Positions 1 through 8,244 of a DNA stretch of 63,692 bases are shown one piece after another (the first letter of the stretch is position 1; each line of letters begins with the position of its first letter). The position numbers were made by a program, and so were the translations under genes. Source of the stretch: UBA4644 sp964541085 (GTDB lineage Bacteria; Bacillota; Clostridia; Oscillospirales; Butyricicoccaceae); NCBI GenBank assembly GCA_964541085.1, contig CAZIPA010000008.1:1-63692 (forward strand), in the 5' to 3' direction. The notes under the pieces were generated by a model. The model had not been told where the DNA came from. It was given only the letters and a program-made list of their open reading frames with translations, and did no database searches.

Positions 1-951
1 GATCATGGTGACATCCTTGCCGATACCCTCAGCGCCCAGAGCAGCCTTGGTGAAGCTGGTAGCCATGGAGAAGAAGTAAACCAGACCGTCGTCATGGACG
101 GGCAGGATGGCGGACATCTCGCAGGACTCGATATTGACGCAGCAGATGGACAGATCGTACTCGTTGCCATCGTTGGCCTTCAGAGCCTCTTCCATAACCT
201 GGACGGGCTTGGTGCAGTCAGCCACGATCACATCGGTGTAGACGCCCAGCTCCAGCAGAGCAGGAACCTGCTTGGGATTGCGGACAACGCCGACAACCTT
301 GCCCTTGGGGCCGACCTTCTGCATGGCCTCGTAGCCGCACAGAACGCCAGACTTGCCGTTGGCACCCAGAATCAGAACGCTGTCGCCTTCCTTGGGCAGC
401 TTGCGGGCCTGAGCGGGAGCGCCGGCCACATCCAGAGCGGCCAGAGCCAGAGGCTCGGACATATCATCGGGCATCTTGGCATACAGAGCGGACTCGAACA
501 GGACAGCCTGACCAACGATATCCACACGGTCGATATCCTTGTGGATGGCCAGAATCTTTTCGATCTTCAGCGGAGTCATGGACAGGGAGACCAGAGAGAC
601 GATCTTGTCGCCAACCTTCAGGTCAAAGCCGGGCTTGGCCAGCAGGTCTTCGCCGATGCGGGCCACGACGCCCTTGAACATACCGCCGGAACCGGTGACG
701 GGGTTCTGCTGCTTGCCGCGCTCAGCGACAATACCCATAATCATTTCGCCGATCTTCTGCTCGTCGCCGCCGCAGGCTTCTTCGATCTGAGTGAAGGAAG
801 CGGAGTCGATGTTCAGAGAAGTAACATCGCAGATGATTTCGTTGGAATACTCCTTGGTCATATCGTTGTCGACCTTCCAGGCGGCCTGAGTCAGAACACC
901 CTGGGGCTCGATAACGCGATGCGCGCCGTACTTATTGCCTTTCATGGACAT
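1..951 (-). CDS. kdd: L-erythro-3,5-diaminohexanoate dehydrogenase (partial, C-terminus off window)
   Basis: The minus-strand frame opens at an ATG 8 nt after an AGGAGG and runs off the window after 317 codons, so roughly the last 30 residues of a ~345-residue family are missing. Kdd oxidises 3,5-diaminohexanoate to 3-keto-5-aminohexanoate with NAD(P)+ and release of ammonia, in the cytoplasmic lysine fermentation pathway. The translation shows a Rossmann-type segment (ILGANGKSG) in the middle of a medium-chain-dehydrogenase-like fold. A second in-frame ATG lies two codons downstream, but the first has the better ribosome-site spacing. It follows kce and kal, which supply the next two steps; that context makes the assignment firm. 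Confidence 0.9.
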   Translation of the reverse strand, partial: MSMKGNKYGAHRVIEPQGVLTQAAWKVDNDMTKEYSNEIICDVTSLNIDSASFTQIEEACGGDEQKIGEMIMGIVAERGKQQNPVTGSGGMFKGVVARIGEDLLAKPGFDLKVGDKIVSLVSLSMTPLKIEKILAIHKDIDRVDIVGQAVLFESALYAKMPDDMSEPLALAALDVAGAPAQARKLPKEGDSVLILGANGKSGVLCGYEAMQKVGPKGKVVGVVRNPKQVPALLELGVYTDVIVADCTKPVQVMEEALKANDGNEYDLSICCVNIESCEMSAILPVHDDGLVYFFSMATSFTKAALGAEGIGKDVTMI

Positions 952-995
952 GGGAATTACCTCCTAAAATTATTTCAACAGTGATTAAATGATTT

Positions 996-1817
996 TTACT
1001 TTTTCAGGCCCAGGATCTCACGGGCCTCGGCGGGAGTGGCGACCTCACGGCCCAGCAGCTTGGCAAAGGCAACCACCTTTTCCACCAGCTCGCCGTTGGA
1101 CTTGGCCTTCACGCCGCGCTCCATATAGATGTTGTCTTCAAAGCCAACACGCACATGGCCGCCCATGATGATACCGGTAGCAACCATGGGCCATGCGCCA
1201 CGGCCAACGCCGGTGACGGTCCAGGTGGAGCCGGCGGGAATCTTGTTCACCAGGAAAGCCAGATTCTCGGGCGTGGCGGGGGTGCAGCCATTGACGCCCA
1301 GCACGAAGTTGAACTGCATGGGAGCGCCGGGAACCAGACCCTTCTTGGCCATGTTCAGAACGGTATCCAGATGACCGATCTCAAAGCACTCATACTCGGG
1401 CTTGATGTGGTTTTCCAGCATCCTCTGACCAAAGGCACGCATGGTGGGCATATCGTTGACGAAGATATCGTCACCGAAGTTGCAGGTGCCGCAGTCCAGG
1501 GTAGCCATCTCGGGCATCAGCTCGGTGGGCTGGAGACGCTCTTCGGGGGTCATGCCGGTAGCGCCGCCGGTAGAGGGGATCAGGATCGCATCGGGGCAGG
1601 CTTCCTGAATGGCGGGCAGGATCTCCGCAAAGCGGGCCTTGGACTGGGTGGGGGTGCCATCGTCCTCACGGACATGAACATGGATCACGGCAGCACCGGC
1701 ATCATAGGCAGCCTTGGCCTCACGAACCATTTCTTCCTTGGTGTAGGGAACGGCGGGATTGTGTTCCTTCGTGACTTCAGCGCCGCAGATGGCGGCGGTA
1801 ATAATCAGTTTTTCCAT
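996..1817 (-). CDS. kce: 3-keto-5-aminohexanoate cleavage enzyme
   Basis: A 273-residue BKACE-family (DUF849) protein. Kce condenses 3-keto-5-aminohexanoate with acetyl-CoA to give acetoacetate and 3-aminobutyryl-CoA. The metal-binding HxH pair is visible in VIHVHVRE near residues 45-52, and the C-terminal EDN segment around residue 230 fits the Glu-Asp metal/active-site region of the family. Length is normal. The gene sits 21 nt downstream of kal and 44 nt upstream of kdd in the same direction, so the three are one operon under the lysine riboswitch upstream of kal. Other BKACE enzymes act on different beta-keto acids; the neighbours fix the substrate here. Confidence 0.93.
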   Translation of the reverse strand: MEKLIITAAICGAEVTKEHNPAVPYTKEEMVREAKAAYDAGAAVIHVHVREDDGTPTQSKARFAEILPAIQEACPDAILIPSTGGATGMTPEERLQPTELMPEMATLDCGTCNFGDDIFVNDMPTMRAFGQRMLENHIKPEYECFEIGHLDTVLNMAKKGLVPGAPMQFNFVLGVNGCTPATPENLAFLVNKIPAGSTWTVTGVGRGAWPMVATGIIMGGHVRVGFEDNIYMERGVKAKSNGELVEKVVAFAKLLGREVATPAEAREILGLKK

Positions 1818-1838
1818 TCTGCCACCTCAGCCTGCTGC

Positions 1839-2234
1839 TTAGTCCTTGACCTGCTTGCCGCGCTGACGATCCTTGACCACAACGCAGGTGCCGGAAGCAC
1901 GGCAGACCACCACGGGCTCAGCCAGAACATCGCAGGCAGAATCGTTGATGTCAGTACGGGGAGTGATGACCTTCTTGGCAACGAAGGACATCTTACGGGA
2001 GGTGTTGCCAACATTGGTGATTTCGCCGGTAGCTTCGATATAGTCGCCGGCATGAACGGGAGCCAGGAACTCCACTTCGTCGTAGGCCTTGAACAGACCC
2101 TCGTCGCCGTCGTTCATGATCAGCAGCTCGGTAGCCACATCGCCGAACAGGTGCAGCATATGGGCGCCGTCAACCAGCTGTCCGCCGTAATGTGCGTCCT
2201 CTGCGCCCATTCTCAGTCGAATCATAGATTTCAT
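1839..2234 (-). CDS. kal: 3-aminobutyryl-CoA ammonia lyase
   Basis: A 131-residue single hotdog-fold protein, the usual size for Kal. It removes ammonia from 3-aminobutyryl-CoA to give crotonyl-CoA, which feeds butyrate formation. The translation has the family's early segment MIRLRMGAEDAHYGGQLVDG and a hotdog helix/strand pattern following it. The ATG is preceded by GGAGG with good spacing. It is the first gene of the kal-kce-kdd operon and directly follows a 300-nt leader with a promoter, lysine riboswitch and terminator. Generic thioesterase annotation would be the alternative, but kce and kdd next to it argue for Kal. Confidence 0.9.
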   Translation of the reverse strand: MKSMIRLRMGAEDAHYGGQLVDGAHMLHLFGDVATELLIMNDGDEGLFKAYDEVEFLAPVHAGDYIEATGEITNVGNTSRKMSFVAKKVITPRTDINDSACDVLAEPVVVCRASGTCVVVKDRQRGKQVKD

Positions 2235-2285
2235 GATAGTTTCCTCCTAAAGTTTATTTTGAATTTTTTCTTTGCACACAGATAC

Positions 2286-2337
2286 AATAAAAAAGCGCTA
2301 CAAAAAGGCAAGGCTCGGCTTTCCTTCAATAGCGCTT
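2286..2337 (-). terminator. Riboswitch-controlled intrinsic terminator in the kal leader
   Basis: On the minus strand AAGCGCTA (2337-2330) pairs perfectly with TAGCGCTT (2300-2293). The inner sequence can add an AAGG/CCTT extension, and a T-rich tract follows. It lies about 50 nt upstream of the kal ATG. Its 5' arm overlaps the conserved 3' end of the lysine aptamer and the 3' strand of P1, so terminator and ligand-bound aptamer should exclude each other. Confidence 0.88.
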
Positions 2338-2493
2338 CATGACAACATGACAGTCGCACCGCGCTGAGCGTTGCGCCCAAGCCAACCCGTCAGACTCCGA
2401 ACCGGCTTTCGGCAAAAAACCCATTTTCCCGCCGCCTCCGAAAGTCTCTTCGTTATTATCGGCCGGATACCCTGTTTTTTGCGCCTCTATTGC
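2327..2493 (-). promoter_or_regulatory. Lysine riboswitch (L box) controlling lysine fermentation genes
   Basis: Read on the minus strand this 167-nt segment begins with P1 strand CAATAG followed by the conserved AGGCGC, and ends with AAGCGC and the P1 partner CTATTG. In between it has GCCGAAAG, a TTGGGCG/CGCTCAG hairpin, the conserved ACTGTCA and a CATG-TTGT-CATG P5 hairpin, in the order seen in lysine riboswitches. The helices P2 to P5 can all be drawn. The terminator that follows uses the aptamer's own 3' end as its 5' arm, so lysine binding should prevent termination (ON switch). That polarity is an inference; the aptamer assignment is strong. Confidence 0.88.
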
Positions 2494-2540
2494 AAACATA
2501 TTCTTTTTTCGCGGAAGAAAAGCCCTCTTCCCTACTTTTG

Positions 2541-2569
2541 ATTATAAAGGTTTGCTGATTTTCTGTCAA
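2541..2569 (-). promoter_or_regulatory. SigmaA promoter of the kal-kce-kdd operon
   Basis: TTGACA (2569-2564), a 17-nt spacer and TATAAT (2546-2541): both hexamers match consensus. It sits just after the kamC stop codon and about 50 nt before the lysine aptamer. No terminator lies between kamC and this promoter, so read-through from kamC would also pass the riboswitch. Confidence 0.9.
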
Positions 2570-2592
2570 TAGATTTTTTGATTGATTTTCTG

Positions 2593-4059
2593 TTAAATTC
2601 CGTAATTCTCTTCTACCATGCTCAATATCTCGGGTTTCATCCCCAGCAGACGGCAGATGTTCAGGGCATCCCGGGGACAATCCTGCCGATCCTCCACCCG
2701 ATAGAGGCCGTAATTCATGTGCCGGGCAATGAGCTCCACGCCCACTTCGCCCTCGGCCAGAGCGATCTCCTGCTGAAGCTTTTCCACATTCAGATCCTTC
2801 AGACCGATGACCTGATAATGGGCGCTGCCCCGCTGGGCCACATTGTCATAATGGGTGGCCAGCACGGTGACGGCATTGGCACCGTTCAGATAGGAGGTGA
2901 CTGCCTGCACAATGGCTGCACCCTCGTCCGGGTTGGTGCCCCGGGCAAACTCATCCAACAGAATGAAGGCAAAGCCCTCGGGCAGCCGCCGGATCACCTG
3001 ATTGAAGCGGACGATCTCACCGCCGAAGCTGGACAGGCCCCGGTCGATGGATTCCAGATCCTCCGAGATAATGTGCATACTGTCGAACATGGGAACCTCG
3101 GCCTCCCGGGCAAAGGGGAACAGGCCGCACTGGGTCAGCAGAATGTTCAGGGCGATGGTTTTCAGTGCCACGCTCTTGCCGCCCATGTTGGCTCCGGTGA
3201 TCACCGTCGCGCCCTTTTCCAGCGCAATGGATACCGGCGTGAAGCGCTTGCCCTTTTCCTCCAGCACATCGGAAATCTGGGGGTTGATCATATCCTCCAT
3301 CCGCAGGCTGCTTTCTGTCAGGCGGGGCATGACACCGCCGTATTTTTTTGCCAGGCGGGCCTTTTCCACCGTCAGGTCCACATCGGCCAGCGCATCCATA
3401 TTGTGCAGCATGGCATCCAGATAGGGCCGCAGCTTTTCCGAGAGCTGGCCGCGCACCACCATTTCCTCATGCTCCTCCTCGGCGGCAGCCAGCACCCGGC
3501 GGGCCAGCAGCGCCTCCTTTTCCTCGCCGTTGGGCAGACGGCGAATCTGCTCCTCCAGCGTTTTTTTCTCCTTCCGGGCCGTGCGCAGACGGGGAGAATA
3601 GCTGTCGCTGATGTAGAAGGTGGCAATGCGGTTGTGCTCCGGATCCAGCAGCTCCAGCGCCGCACCGGTGTCCAGCAGAGAAACACCCTCCAGTCCCAGC
3701 GTCTGCTGCACCGCGTCAAACAGCGGCAGCAGCTCGTCCGTTTGCAGCAGGAAGCGCTTGACCTCAAACAGCTCGATCTCGTTCAGCGCCGCCTCCCGGC
3801 ATTTGTTCACCGTCAGGCGGATATTTTTGGTACACATCAGCGTGCTGAGCATTTTGTTCAGCGGCTCCTGACACCGCACCTGCCCCTCCAGCACCCGGCG
3901 GATGTTGTTCAGCTGCCGCAGCAGCTCTGGCTTTTCCTCCGGTGTAAAGGGCTTCAGATGCCGCACGGCCTCTGTTCCGTAGGGAGAGCAGGGGCACAGG
4001 GCATCCATCACATATTGAAACCCGATGTTTTCCTTCTGGGTAAATTTCAGCTCGATCAT
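2593..4059 (-). CDS. kamC: Lysine 5,6-aminomutase reactivase ATPase KamC (MutS-like)
   Basis: A 488-residue protein with a MutS-type ATPase domain: Walker A GANMGGKS at about 289-296 and Walker B FILLDE at 365-370, followed by RGTNPDEG. The N-terminal half is helical and lacks the mismatch-recognition domain of MutS and the Smr domain of MutS2. With KamB it reactivates adenosylcobalamin-dependent lysine 5,6-aminomutase after its cofactor is inactivated. Its start overlaps the kamB stop by 4 nt. The nearby kal, kce and kdd place it in lysine fermentation. Without that context it would read as a MutS-related protein of unknown role. The kamDE mutase genes are not in this window. Confidence 0.85.
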   Translation of the reverse strand: MIELKFTQKENIGFQYVMDALCPCSPYGTEAVRHLKPFTPEEKPELLRQLNNIRRVLEGQVRCQEPLNKMLSTLMCTKNIRLTVNKCREAALNEIELFEVKRFLLQTDELLPLFDAVQQTLGLEGVSLLDTGAALELLDPEHNRIATFYISDSYSPRLRTARKEKKTLEEQIRRLPNGEEKEALLARRVLAAAEEEHEEMVVRGQLSEKLRPYLDAMLHNMDALADVDLTVEKARLAKKYGGVMPRLTESSLRMEDMINPQISDVLEEKGKRFTPVSIALEKGATVITGANMGGKSVALKTIALNILLTQCGLFPFAREAEVPMFDSMHIISEDLESIDRGLSSFGGEIVRFNQVIRRLPEGFAFILLDEFARGTNPDEGAAIVQAVTSYLNGANAVTVLATHYDNVAQRGSAHYQVIGLKDLNVEKLQQEIALAEGEVGVELIARHMNYGLYRVEDRQDCPRDALNICRLLGMKPEILSMVEENYGI

Positions 4060-5087
4060 AGGTCAGAATCCTCCACATTGATCACCGGCAGGTTGACACC
4101 GGCCTGCATTTTTGCCATCAGCTCATCCTTGTCAAAATGAAAGCCGTAGGCCGAGAAGGGATTTACCGTAACCGCCACCAGATTCACCGACTCCATCACC
4201 TGAAGCCGGATGCCCCGGATCAGCAGCTTTTCATAATTGGCCCGCTTCAGCAGAATCTTGCTGCTGTCCCGCACCAGAAAGGCCATGCCCTTCAGCGGCG
4301 CATTGGACATGAGCAGCGGCTGCACCAGTCCGTCGGACAGTGCCCCGCCAAAGAAGATGGACCGGGTGCCCTCCGCCTCCGGTCTGCGCAGACCGTCCTC
4401 CACGGAAACGCCCGCAGGCAGCTGCCAGGGGCCCTTTTCGCCAAAGAGGATCGTTCCCCGGAAATCCTCACTGAGAGCCTCCACACAGGCGCGCAGCTCC
4501 CCATCCTCCGTTTCCGGCAGGGTCAGCACCCGGCAGATATGGGCGGTATCCTCCACCACCACATCCATATTTTTATGATAGGACGCACCGGTACACAGAA
4601 TGGTGGCATCGCTGACGCTGCGGCTGCAAAGGGTCTTGCGGCTGAGAGCACCGTCAATCATCACCAGATCGGCTCCCATAGCCTGAAACCGGCGGCTGAG
4701 CCAGGCCAGCTGTGCCGTCATGGAGGGGCCTGCCAGCTGGATGCTGCCGTCACTTCTGGCCCGGAGCATCACCACATCTCCCATGGGCGTGGAAATGCCC
4801 GTAGTGTCCAGAATTTCCCGGCTCACATCACAATGCCGGAGGATCAGCTCGGAGGCCGTAGCCACCAGCGTCCCCTCCCGCACATAAATTCCCGGCTTTT
4901 TGGTGCCGGTGACCAGATCCTTGCTTTCGCCGTCCCGGCCGATGGAAGTCAGGGCGATGGTCTGTCCGTTGTCCCGTACCTCCCGGATGATCCGATTGAG
5001 CACGGTGGTCTTTCCGGCGTTTTTACACATTCCGATAATGGACACCGACCGATAGGGACGGATCAGCGTGCTGAGGGTGGTTTTCAT
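4056..5087 (-). CDS. kamB: Lysine 5,6-aminomutase reactivase subunit KamB
   Basis: A 343-residue P-loop protein with Walker A GMCKNAGKTT at residues 19-28. It is the usual partner of the MutS-like KamC and is thought to help exchange damaged cobalamin in lysine 5,6-aminomutase. The C-terminal part (KILLKRANYEKLLIRGIRL and beyond) does not resemble a standard domain I can name. The start overlaps the hemW stop by 4 nt and its own stop overlaps kamC by 4 nt, so the three are probably translationally coupled. Assignment rests on the P-loop, the size and the KamC neighbour. Confidence 0.83.
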   Translation of the reverse strand: MKTTLSTLIRPYRSVSIIGMCKNAGKTTVLNRIIREVRDNGQTIALTSIGRDGESKDLVTGTKKPGIYVREGTLVATASELILRHCDVSREILDTTGISTPMGDVVMLRARSDGSIQLAGPSMTAQLAWLSRRFQAMGADLVMIDGALSRKTLCSRSVSDATILCTGASYHKNMDVVVEDTAHICRVLTLPETEDGELRACVEALSEDFRGTILFGEKGPWQLPAGVSVEDGLRRPEAEGTRSIFFGGALSDGLVQPLLMSNAPLKGMAFLVRDSSKILLKRANYEKLLIRGIRLQVMESVNLVAVTVNPFSAYGFHFDKDELMAKMQAGVNLPVINVEDSDL

Positions 5088-6253
5088 AGATTTCCTTCTC
5101 CCTTTCCGCCGGAATCACAGGCATCCAGCACTTCTCCGATAATCACATTGGACACCAGAAAGCCTTCCGGTGTCAGATACCAGCGTCCGCCGTCACAGAC
5201 GGCGTGGCCGCTTTTCCGATAGGGCTCCAGCTTTTCCGCAAAGGGCGCAAAATCCCGGCGAAAGCGCCGCTGAAAATCTCCCTCATCAATGCCGTCACAG
5301 GTGCGCAGGGCCAGCATCAGATATTCTCCCACCCGCTCTGCGGCAGGACAGGAGATCTCGTCCGCATCCTCCACAATGGGATTCTGCCCCTGCATTCCCC
5401 GGATATAGCTCTGGATGTCCTCGGTATAATAAAAGCGTTTTCCGTTGTAAAAGCTGTGGGCCGCGCAGCCAAAGCCCAGATATTCACTGAGATCCCAATA
5501 GCGGCTGTTGTGCCGGGAACGGAAGCCCGGTCTGGCATAGTTGGAAATCTCATACTGCACATAGCCCCGCCGGGCCAGCCGCCCGGTGAGGGCCAGATAC
5601 ATATCCGCCTGCAAATCATCGTCCGGCCGGGGCGGATTTTCCCGATACATGGGGGTGCCCTCCTCCAGCTTCAGAGCGTAGCAGGAAATGTGCTTCGGCT
5701 CCAGATCGCAGATGGCATCCACGCTGCGCAGACAGCTTTCCAGGCTCTGCCCCGGCAGACCGAACATCAGGTCCAGCGAAATGTTGTCCGTGCAGTATTG
5801 CCGGCACAGCTCCACCGCCCGGGCGGCAGCGGCAAAATCATGAACGCGTCCGATGCGCCGCAGCTGTTCATCGTCTGCCGACTGGACACCCATGGAAATG
5901 CGGTTCACCCCCGCCTTTTTCAGCGTCTTCAGCAGCGCCTTGTCCACGCTCTCCGGATTGACCTCCACGGTGATCTCCGCGTGACGATCCAGCCGTACCC
6001 GTTTGGACAGGGCCTTCAGCAGCGTGGCCAGCCGTTTTCCGCCGAACACCGAGGGGGTTCCGCCGCCGATATAGACCGTGTCCACCGGATATTCTCCGCC
6101 GGGCAGGAAAAAATCCTCCAGCTGACGCAGCAGCGCCGCCAGATAATCATCCATCAGCTGCGCATCCCACTGGGCCGTGGTGCAGAAATCGCAATAGGCA
6201 CAGCGGCTTTTGCAAAAGGGAATATGAAAATAAACACCCAGCTTCTGATTCAT
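5084..6253 (-). CDS. hemW: Radical SAM heme chaperone HemW
   Basis: A 389-residue radical SAM protein with C14-x3-C18-x2-C21-x2-C24 (FCKSRCAYCDFC), the motif of the HemN/HemW group, followed by the DTVYIGGGTPS segment. The N-terminus is short, as in HemW, without the extension of true coproporphyrinogen dehydrogenases. HemW acts in heme trafficking; in a probable anaerobe with kamBC next to it the actual cargo is open. It starts 29 nt after the lepA stop and overlaps kamB by 4 nt. The lepA-hemW pairing is common in Firmicutes. Confidence 0.87.
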   Translation of the reverse strand: MNQKLGVYFHIPFCKSRCAYCDFCTTAQWDAQLMDDYLAALLRQLEDFFLPGGEYPVDTVYIGGGTPSVFGGKRLATLLKALSKRVRLDRHAEITVEVNPESVDKALLKTLKKAGVNRISMGVQSADDEQLRRIGRVHDFAAAARAVELCRQYCTDNISLDLMFGLPGQSLESCLRSVDAICDLEPKHISCYALKLEEGTPMYRENPPRPDDDLQADMYLALTGRLARRGYVQYEISNYARPGFRSRHNSRYWDLSEYLGFGCAAHSFYNGKRFYYTEDIQSYIRGMQGQNPIVEDADEISCPAAERVGEYLMLALRTCDGIDEGDFQRRFRRDFAPFAEKLEPYRKSGHAVCDGGRWYLTPEGFLVSNVIIGEVLDACDSGGKGEGNL

Positions 6254-6282
6254 ACCGTTTCACCCTCCGGCGTGCCGGGCGT

Positions 6283-8091
6283 TTATTCCTCGTCCAGCCG
6301 CAGCACCGCCATAAACGCCTCCGTTGGCACCTGAACCGTGCCCAGAGAGCGCATTTTCTTTTTGCCTTCCTTCTGCTTTTCCAGCAGCTTTTTCTTTCGG
6401 GTAATATCGCCGCCATAGCACTTGGCCAGCACATCCTTGCGCAGCGCCTTCACCGTCTCCCGGGCAATGATCTTGCCGCCGATGGCAGCCTGCACCGGAA
6501 TCTCGAACATCTGGCGGGGGATATTTTCCTTGAGCTTTTCACAGATGCGCCGGGCACGGCCATAAGCCTTGTCCCGATGGGCGATAAAGCTCAGGGCGTC
6601 CACCTGATCCCCGTTCAGCAGCAGATCCACCTTTACCAGATCAGAGGGACGATATTCGGAAATCTGATAGTCCAGCGACGCATAGCCCTTGGTGCGGGCC
6701 TTCAGCGCGTCGAAGAAATCGTAGATAATTTCGTTCAGCGGCATTTCGTAATGGAGCTCCACCAGATGGGTGTCCAGATACTGCATATCCTTGAACACGC
6801 CCCGCCGCTCCTGACACATGGGCATGATATTGCCCACATAATCCGGCGGCGAAATGATGGATACCTTTGCATAGGGCTCTCTTGCCTCCACAATGATGCC
6901 GGGATCGGGATAGTTGTGGGGATTATCCACCCGCACCGTGCTGCCGTCGGCCTTGTCCACCAGATAAATGACGGAGGGCAGCGTGGTCACCAGATCCAGA
7001 TCAAACTCCCGCTCCAGCCGCTCCTGAATGATCTCCATGTGAAGCATTCCCAGAAAGCCGCAGCGGAAGCCAAAGCCCAGCGCCACAGAGGACTCCGGCT
7101 CGAAGGTCAGAGAGGCATCGTTCAGCTGGAGCTTTTCCAGCGCATCCCGCAGATCGGGATATTTGGAGCCGTCCTCGGTATAAATGCCGCAGTAAACCAT
7201 GGCCTGTGCCGGACGATAGCCGGGCAGCGCCTCGGCGGCGGGACGGTCGGCCTCGGTGATGGTGTCGCCCACCTGGGTATCCTTTACGGTTTTGATGGAG
7301 GCGGTAAAATAGCCCACCTCACCGGCGGTAAGGGCCTCTGCCTTCCGCATTCCAAAGGGCTCCAGATAGCCGCACTCCAGCACCTGATAGGTGGCTCCGG
7401 TGGCCATCATCCGGATGGTCATGCCCGGGCGGATGCTTCCCTGCTTGATGCGGAAATAGACGATGACGCCCAGATAGGGGTCATACTGGCTGTCGAACAC
7501 CAGCGCCTGCAAGGGTGCCGTCTCATCGCCCTCCGGCGGGGGCACATTCTTCACGATGTCCTCCAGCACGGCGGGAATATTGATGCCCATTTTGGCGGAA
7601 ATCTCCGGCGCATCCATGGCAGGCAGACCGATGATGTCCTCCACCTCCTGCTTGGCCTTCTGGGGATCGGCGGCAGGCAGGTCGATTTTGTTGAACACCG
7701 GCAGAATCTCCAGATCCGCATCCAGCGCCAGATAGGTGTTGGCCAGCGTCTGAGCTTCCACGCCCTGGGTAGAGTCCACCACCAGCACCGCACCCTCACA
7801 GGCGGCAAGGCTCCGGGAGACCTCATAGTTAAAGTCCACATGGCCCGGCGTGTCGATCAGGTTCAGCTCATACACCTGTCCGTCCTCGGCCTGATAATTC
7901 AGGGTGACGGCACGGGCTTTGATGGTGATGCCCCGCTCCTGCTCCAGCTCCATGTTGTCCAGCATCTGGGAATGAATTTCCCGCTGGGAAACGGAATTGG
8001 TCAGCTCCAGCAGCCGGTCGGCCAGCGTGGATTTGCCGTGGTCAATGTGGGCGATGATGGAAAAATTACGAATTTTAGAACGGTCGATCAT
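6283..8091 (-). CDS. lepA: Translation elongation factor 4 (LepA)
   Basis: A 602-residue GTPase. It shows the G1 motif AHIDHGKST, G3 DTPGHVDF, G4 FNKIDLP and the LepA-specific C-terminal domain rich in basic residues. LepA acts on the ribosome and affects back-translocation and initiation. I start at the ATG of MIDRSKIRNF, 9 nt after a GGAG, rather than six codons upstream. A promoter with TTGCAT-17-TATGAT precedes it. It heads the lepA-hemW-kamB-kamC run. Confidence 0.96.
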   Translation of the reverse strand: MIDRSKIRNFSIIAHIDHGKSTLADRLLELTNSVSQREIHSQMLDNMELEQERGITIKARAVTLNYQAEDGQVYELNLIDTPGHVDFNYEVSRSLAACEGAVLVVDSTQGVEAQTLANTYLALDADLEILPVFNKIDLPAADPQKAKQEVEDIIGLPAMDAPEISAKMGINIPAVLEDIVKNVPPPEGDETAPLQALVFDSQYDPYLGVIVYFRIKQGSIRPGMTIRMMATGATYQVLECGYLEPFGMRKAEALTAGEVGYFTASIKTVKDTQVGDTITEADRPAAEALPGYRPAQAMVYCGIYTEDGSKYPDLRDALEKLQLNDASLTFEPESSVALGFGFRCGFLGMLHMEIIQERLEREFDLDLVTTLPSVIYLVDKADGSTVRVDNPHNYPDPGIIVEAREPYAKVSIISPPDYVGNIMPMCQERRGVFKDMQYLDTHLVELHYEMPLNEIIYDFFDALKARTKGYASLDYQISEYRPSDLVKVDLLLNGDQVDALSFIAHRDKAYGRARRICEKLKENIPRQMFEIPVQAAIGGKIIARETVKALRKDVLAKCYGGDITRKKKLLEKQKEGKKKMRSLGTVQVPTEAFMAVLRLDEE

Positions 8092-8139
8092 GGCGGTTCG
8101 CTCCTGCAAAGAGATTTCCTACAGATTTTTTCACTCTCC

Positions 8140-8168
8140 ATCATAGCACAAGCGCCGTTTTCATGCAA
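8140..8168 (-). promoter_or_regulatory. Promoter of lepA-hemW-kamB-kamC
   Basis: TTGCAT (8168-8163), 17-nt spacer and TATGAT (8145-8140) on the minus strand, about 50 nt before the lepA ATG. Confidence 0.65.
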
Positions 8169-8194
8169 GTGCTTTACCGGCTTTTTCCGGGCGC

Positions 8195-8223
8195 AAAAAA
8201 GCGGTACGAAAGCCCGTACCGCC
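8195..8223 (-). terminator. Intrinsic terminator after the sensor kinase gene
   Basis: On the minus strand GGCGGTACGG and its partner CGTACCGC form a stem with a short loop, followed by TTTTTT. It separates the two-component operon from lepA. Confidence 0.85.
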
Positions 8224-8244
8224 TGCGCTTGTCATTCCGATTGT

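Noticed and set aside
1155..2342. A 395-codon plus-strand open frame over kce and kal
   Set aside because: It crosses the kal leader and riboswitch and has no ribosome site or domain.
2327..2493. Cobalamin riboswitch or T-box in the kal leader, considered because of the B12-dependent pathway
   Set aside because: The B12 box and the T-box core are absent, while AGGCGC, GCCGAAAG and ACTGTCA fit the lysine aptamer.
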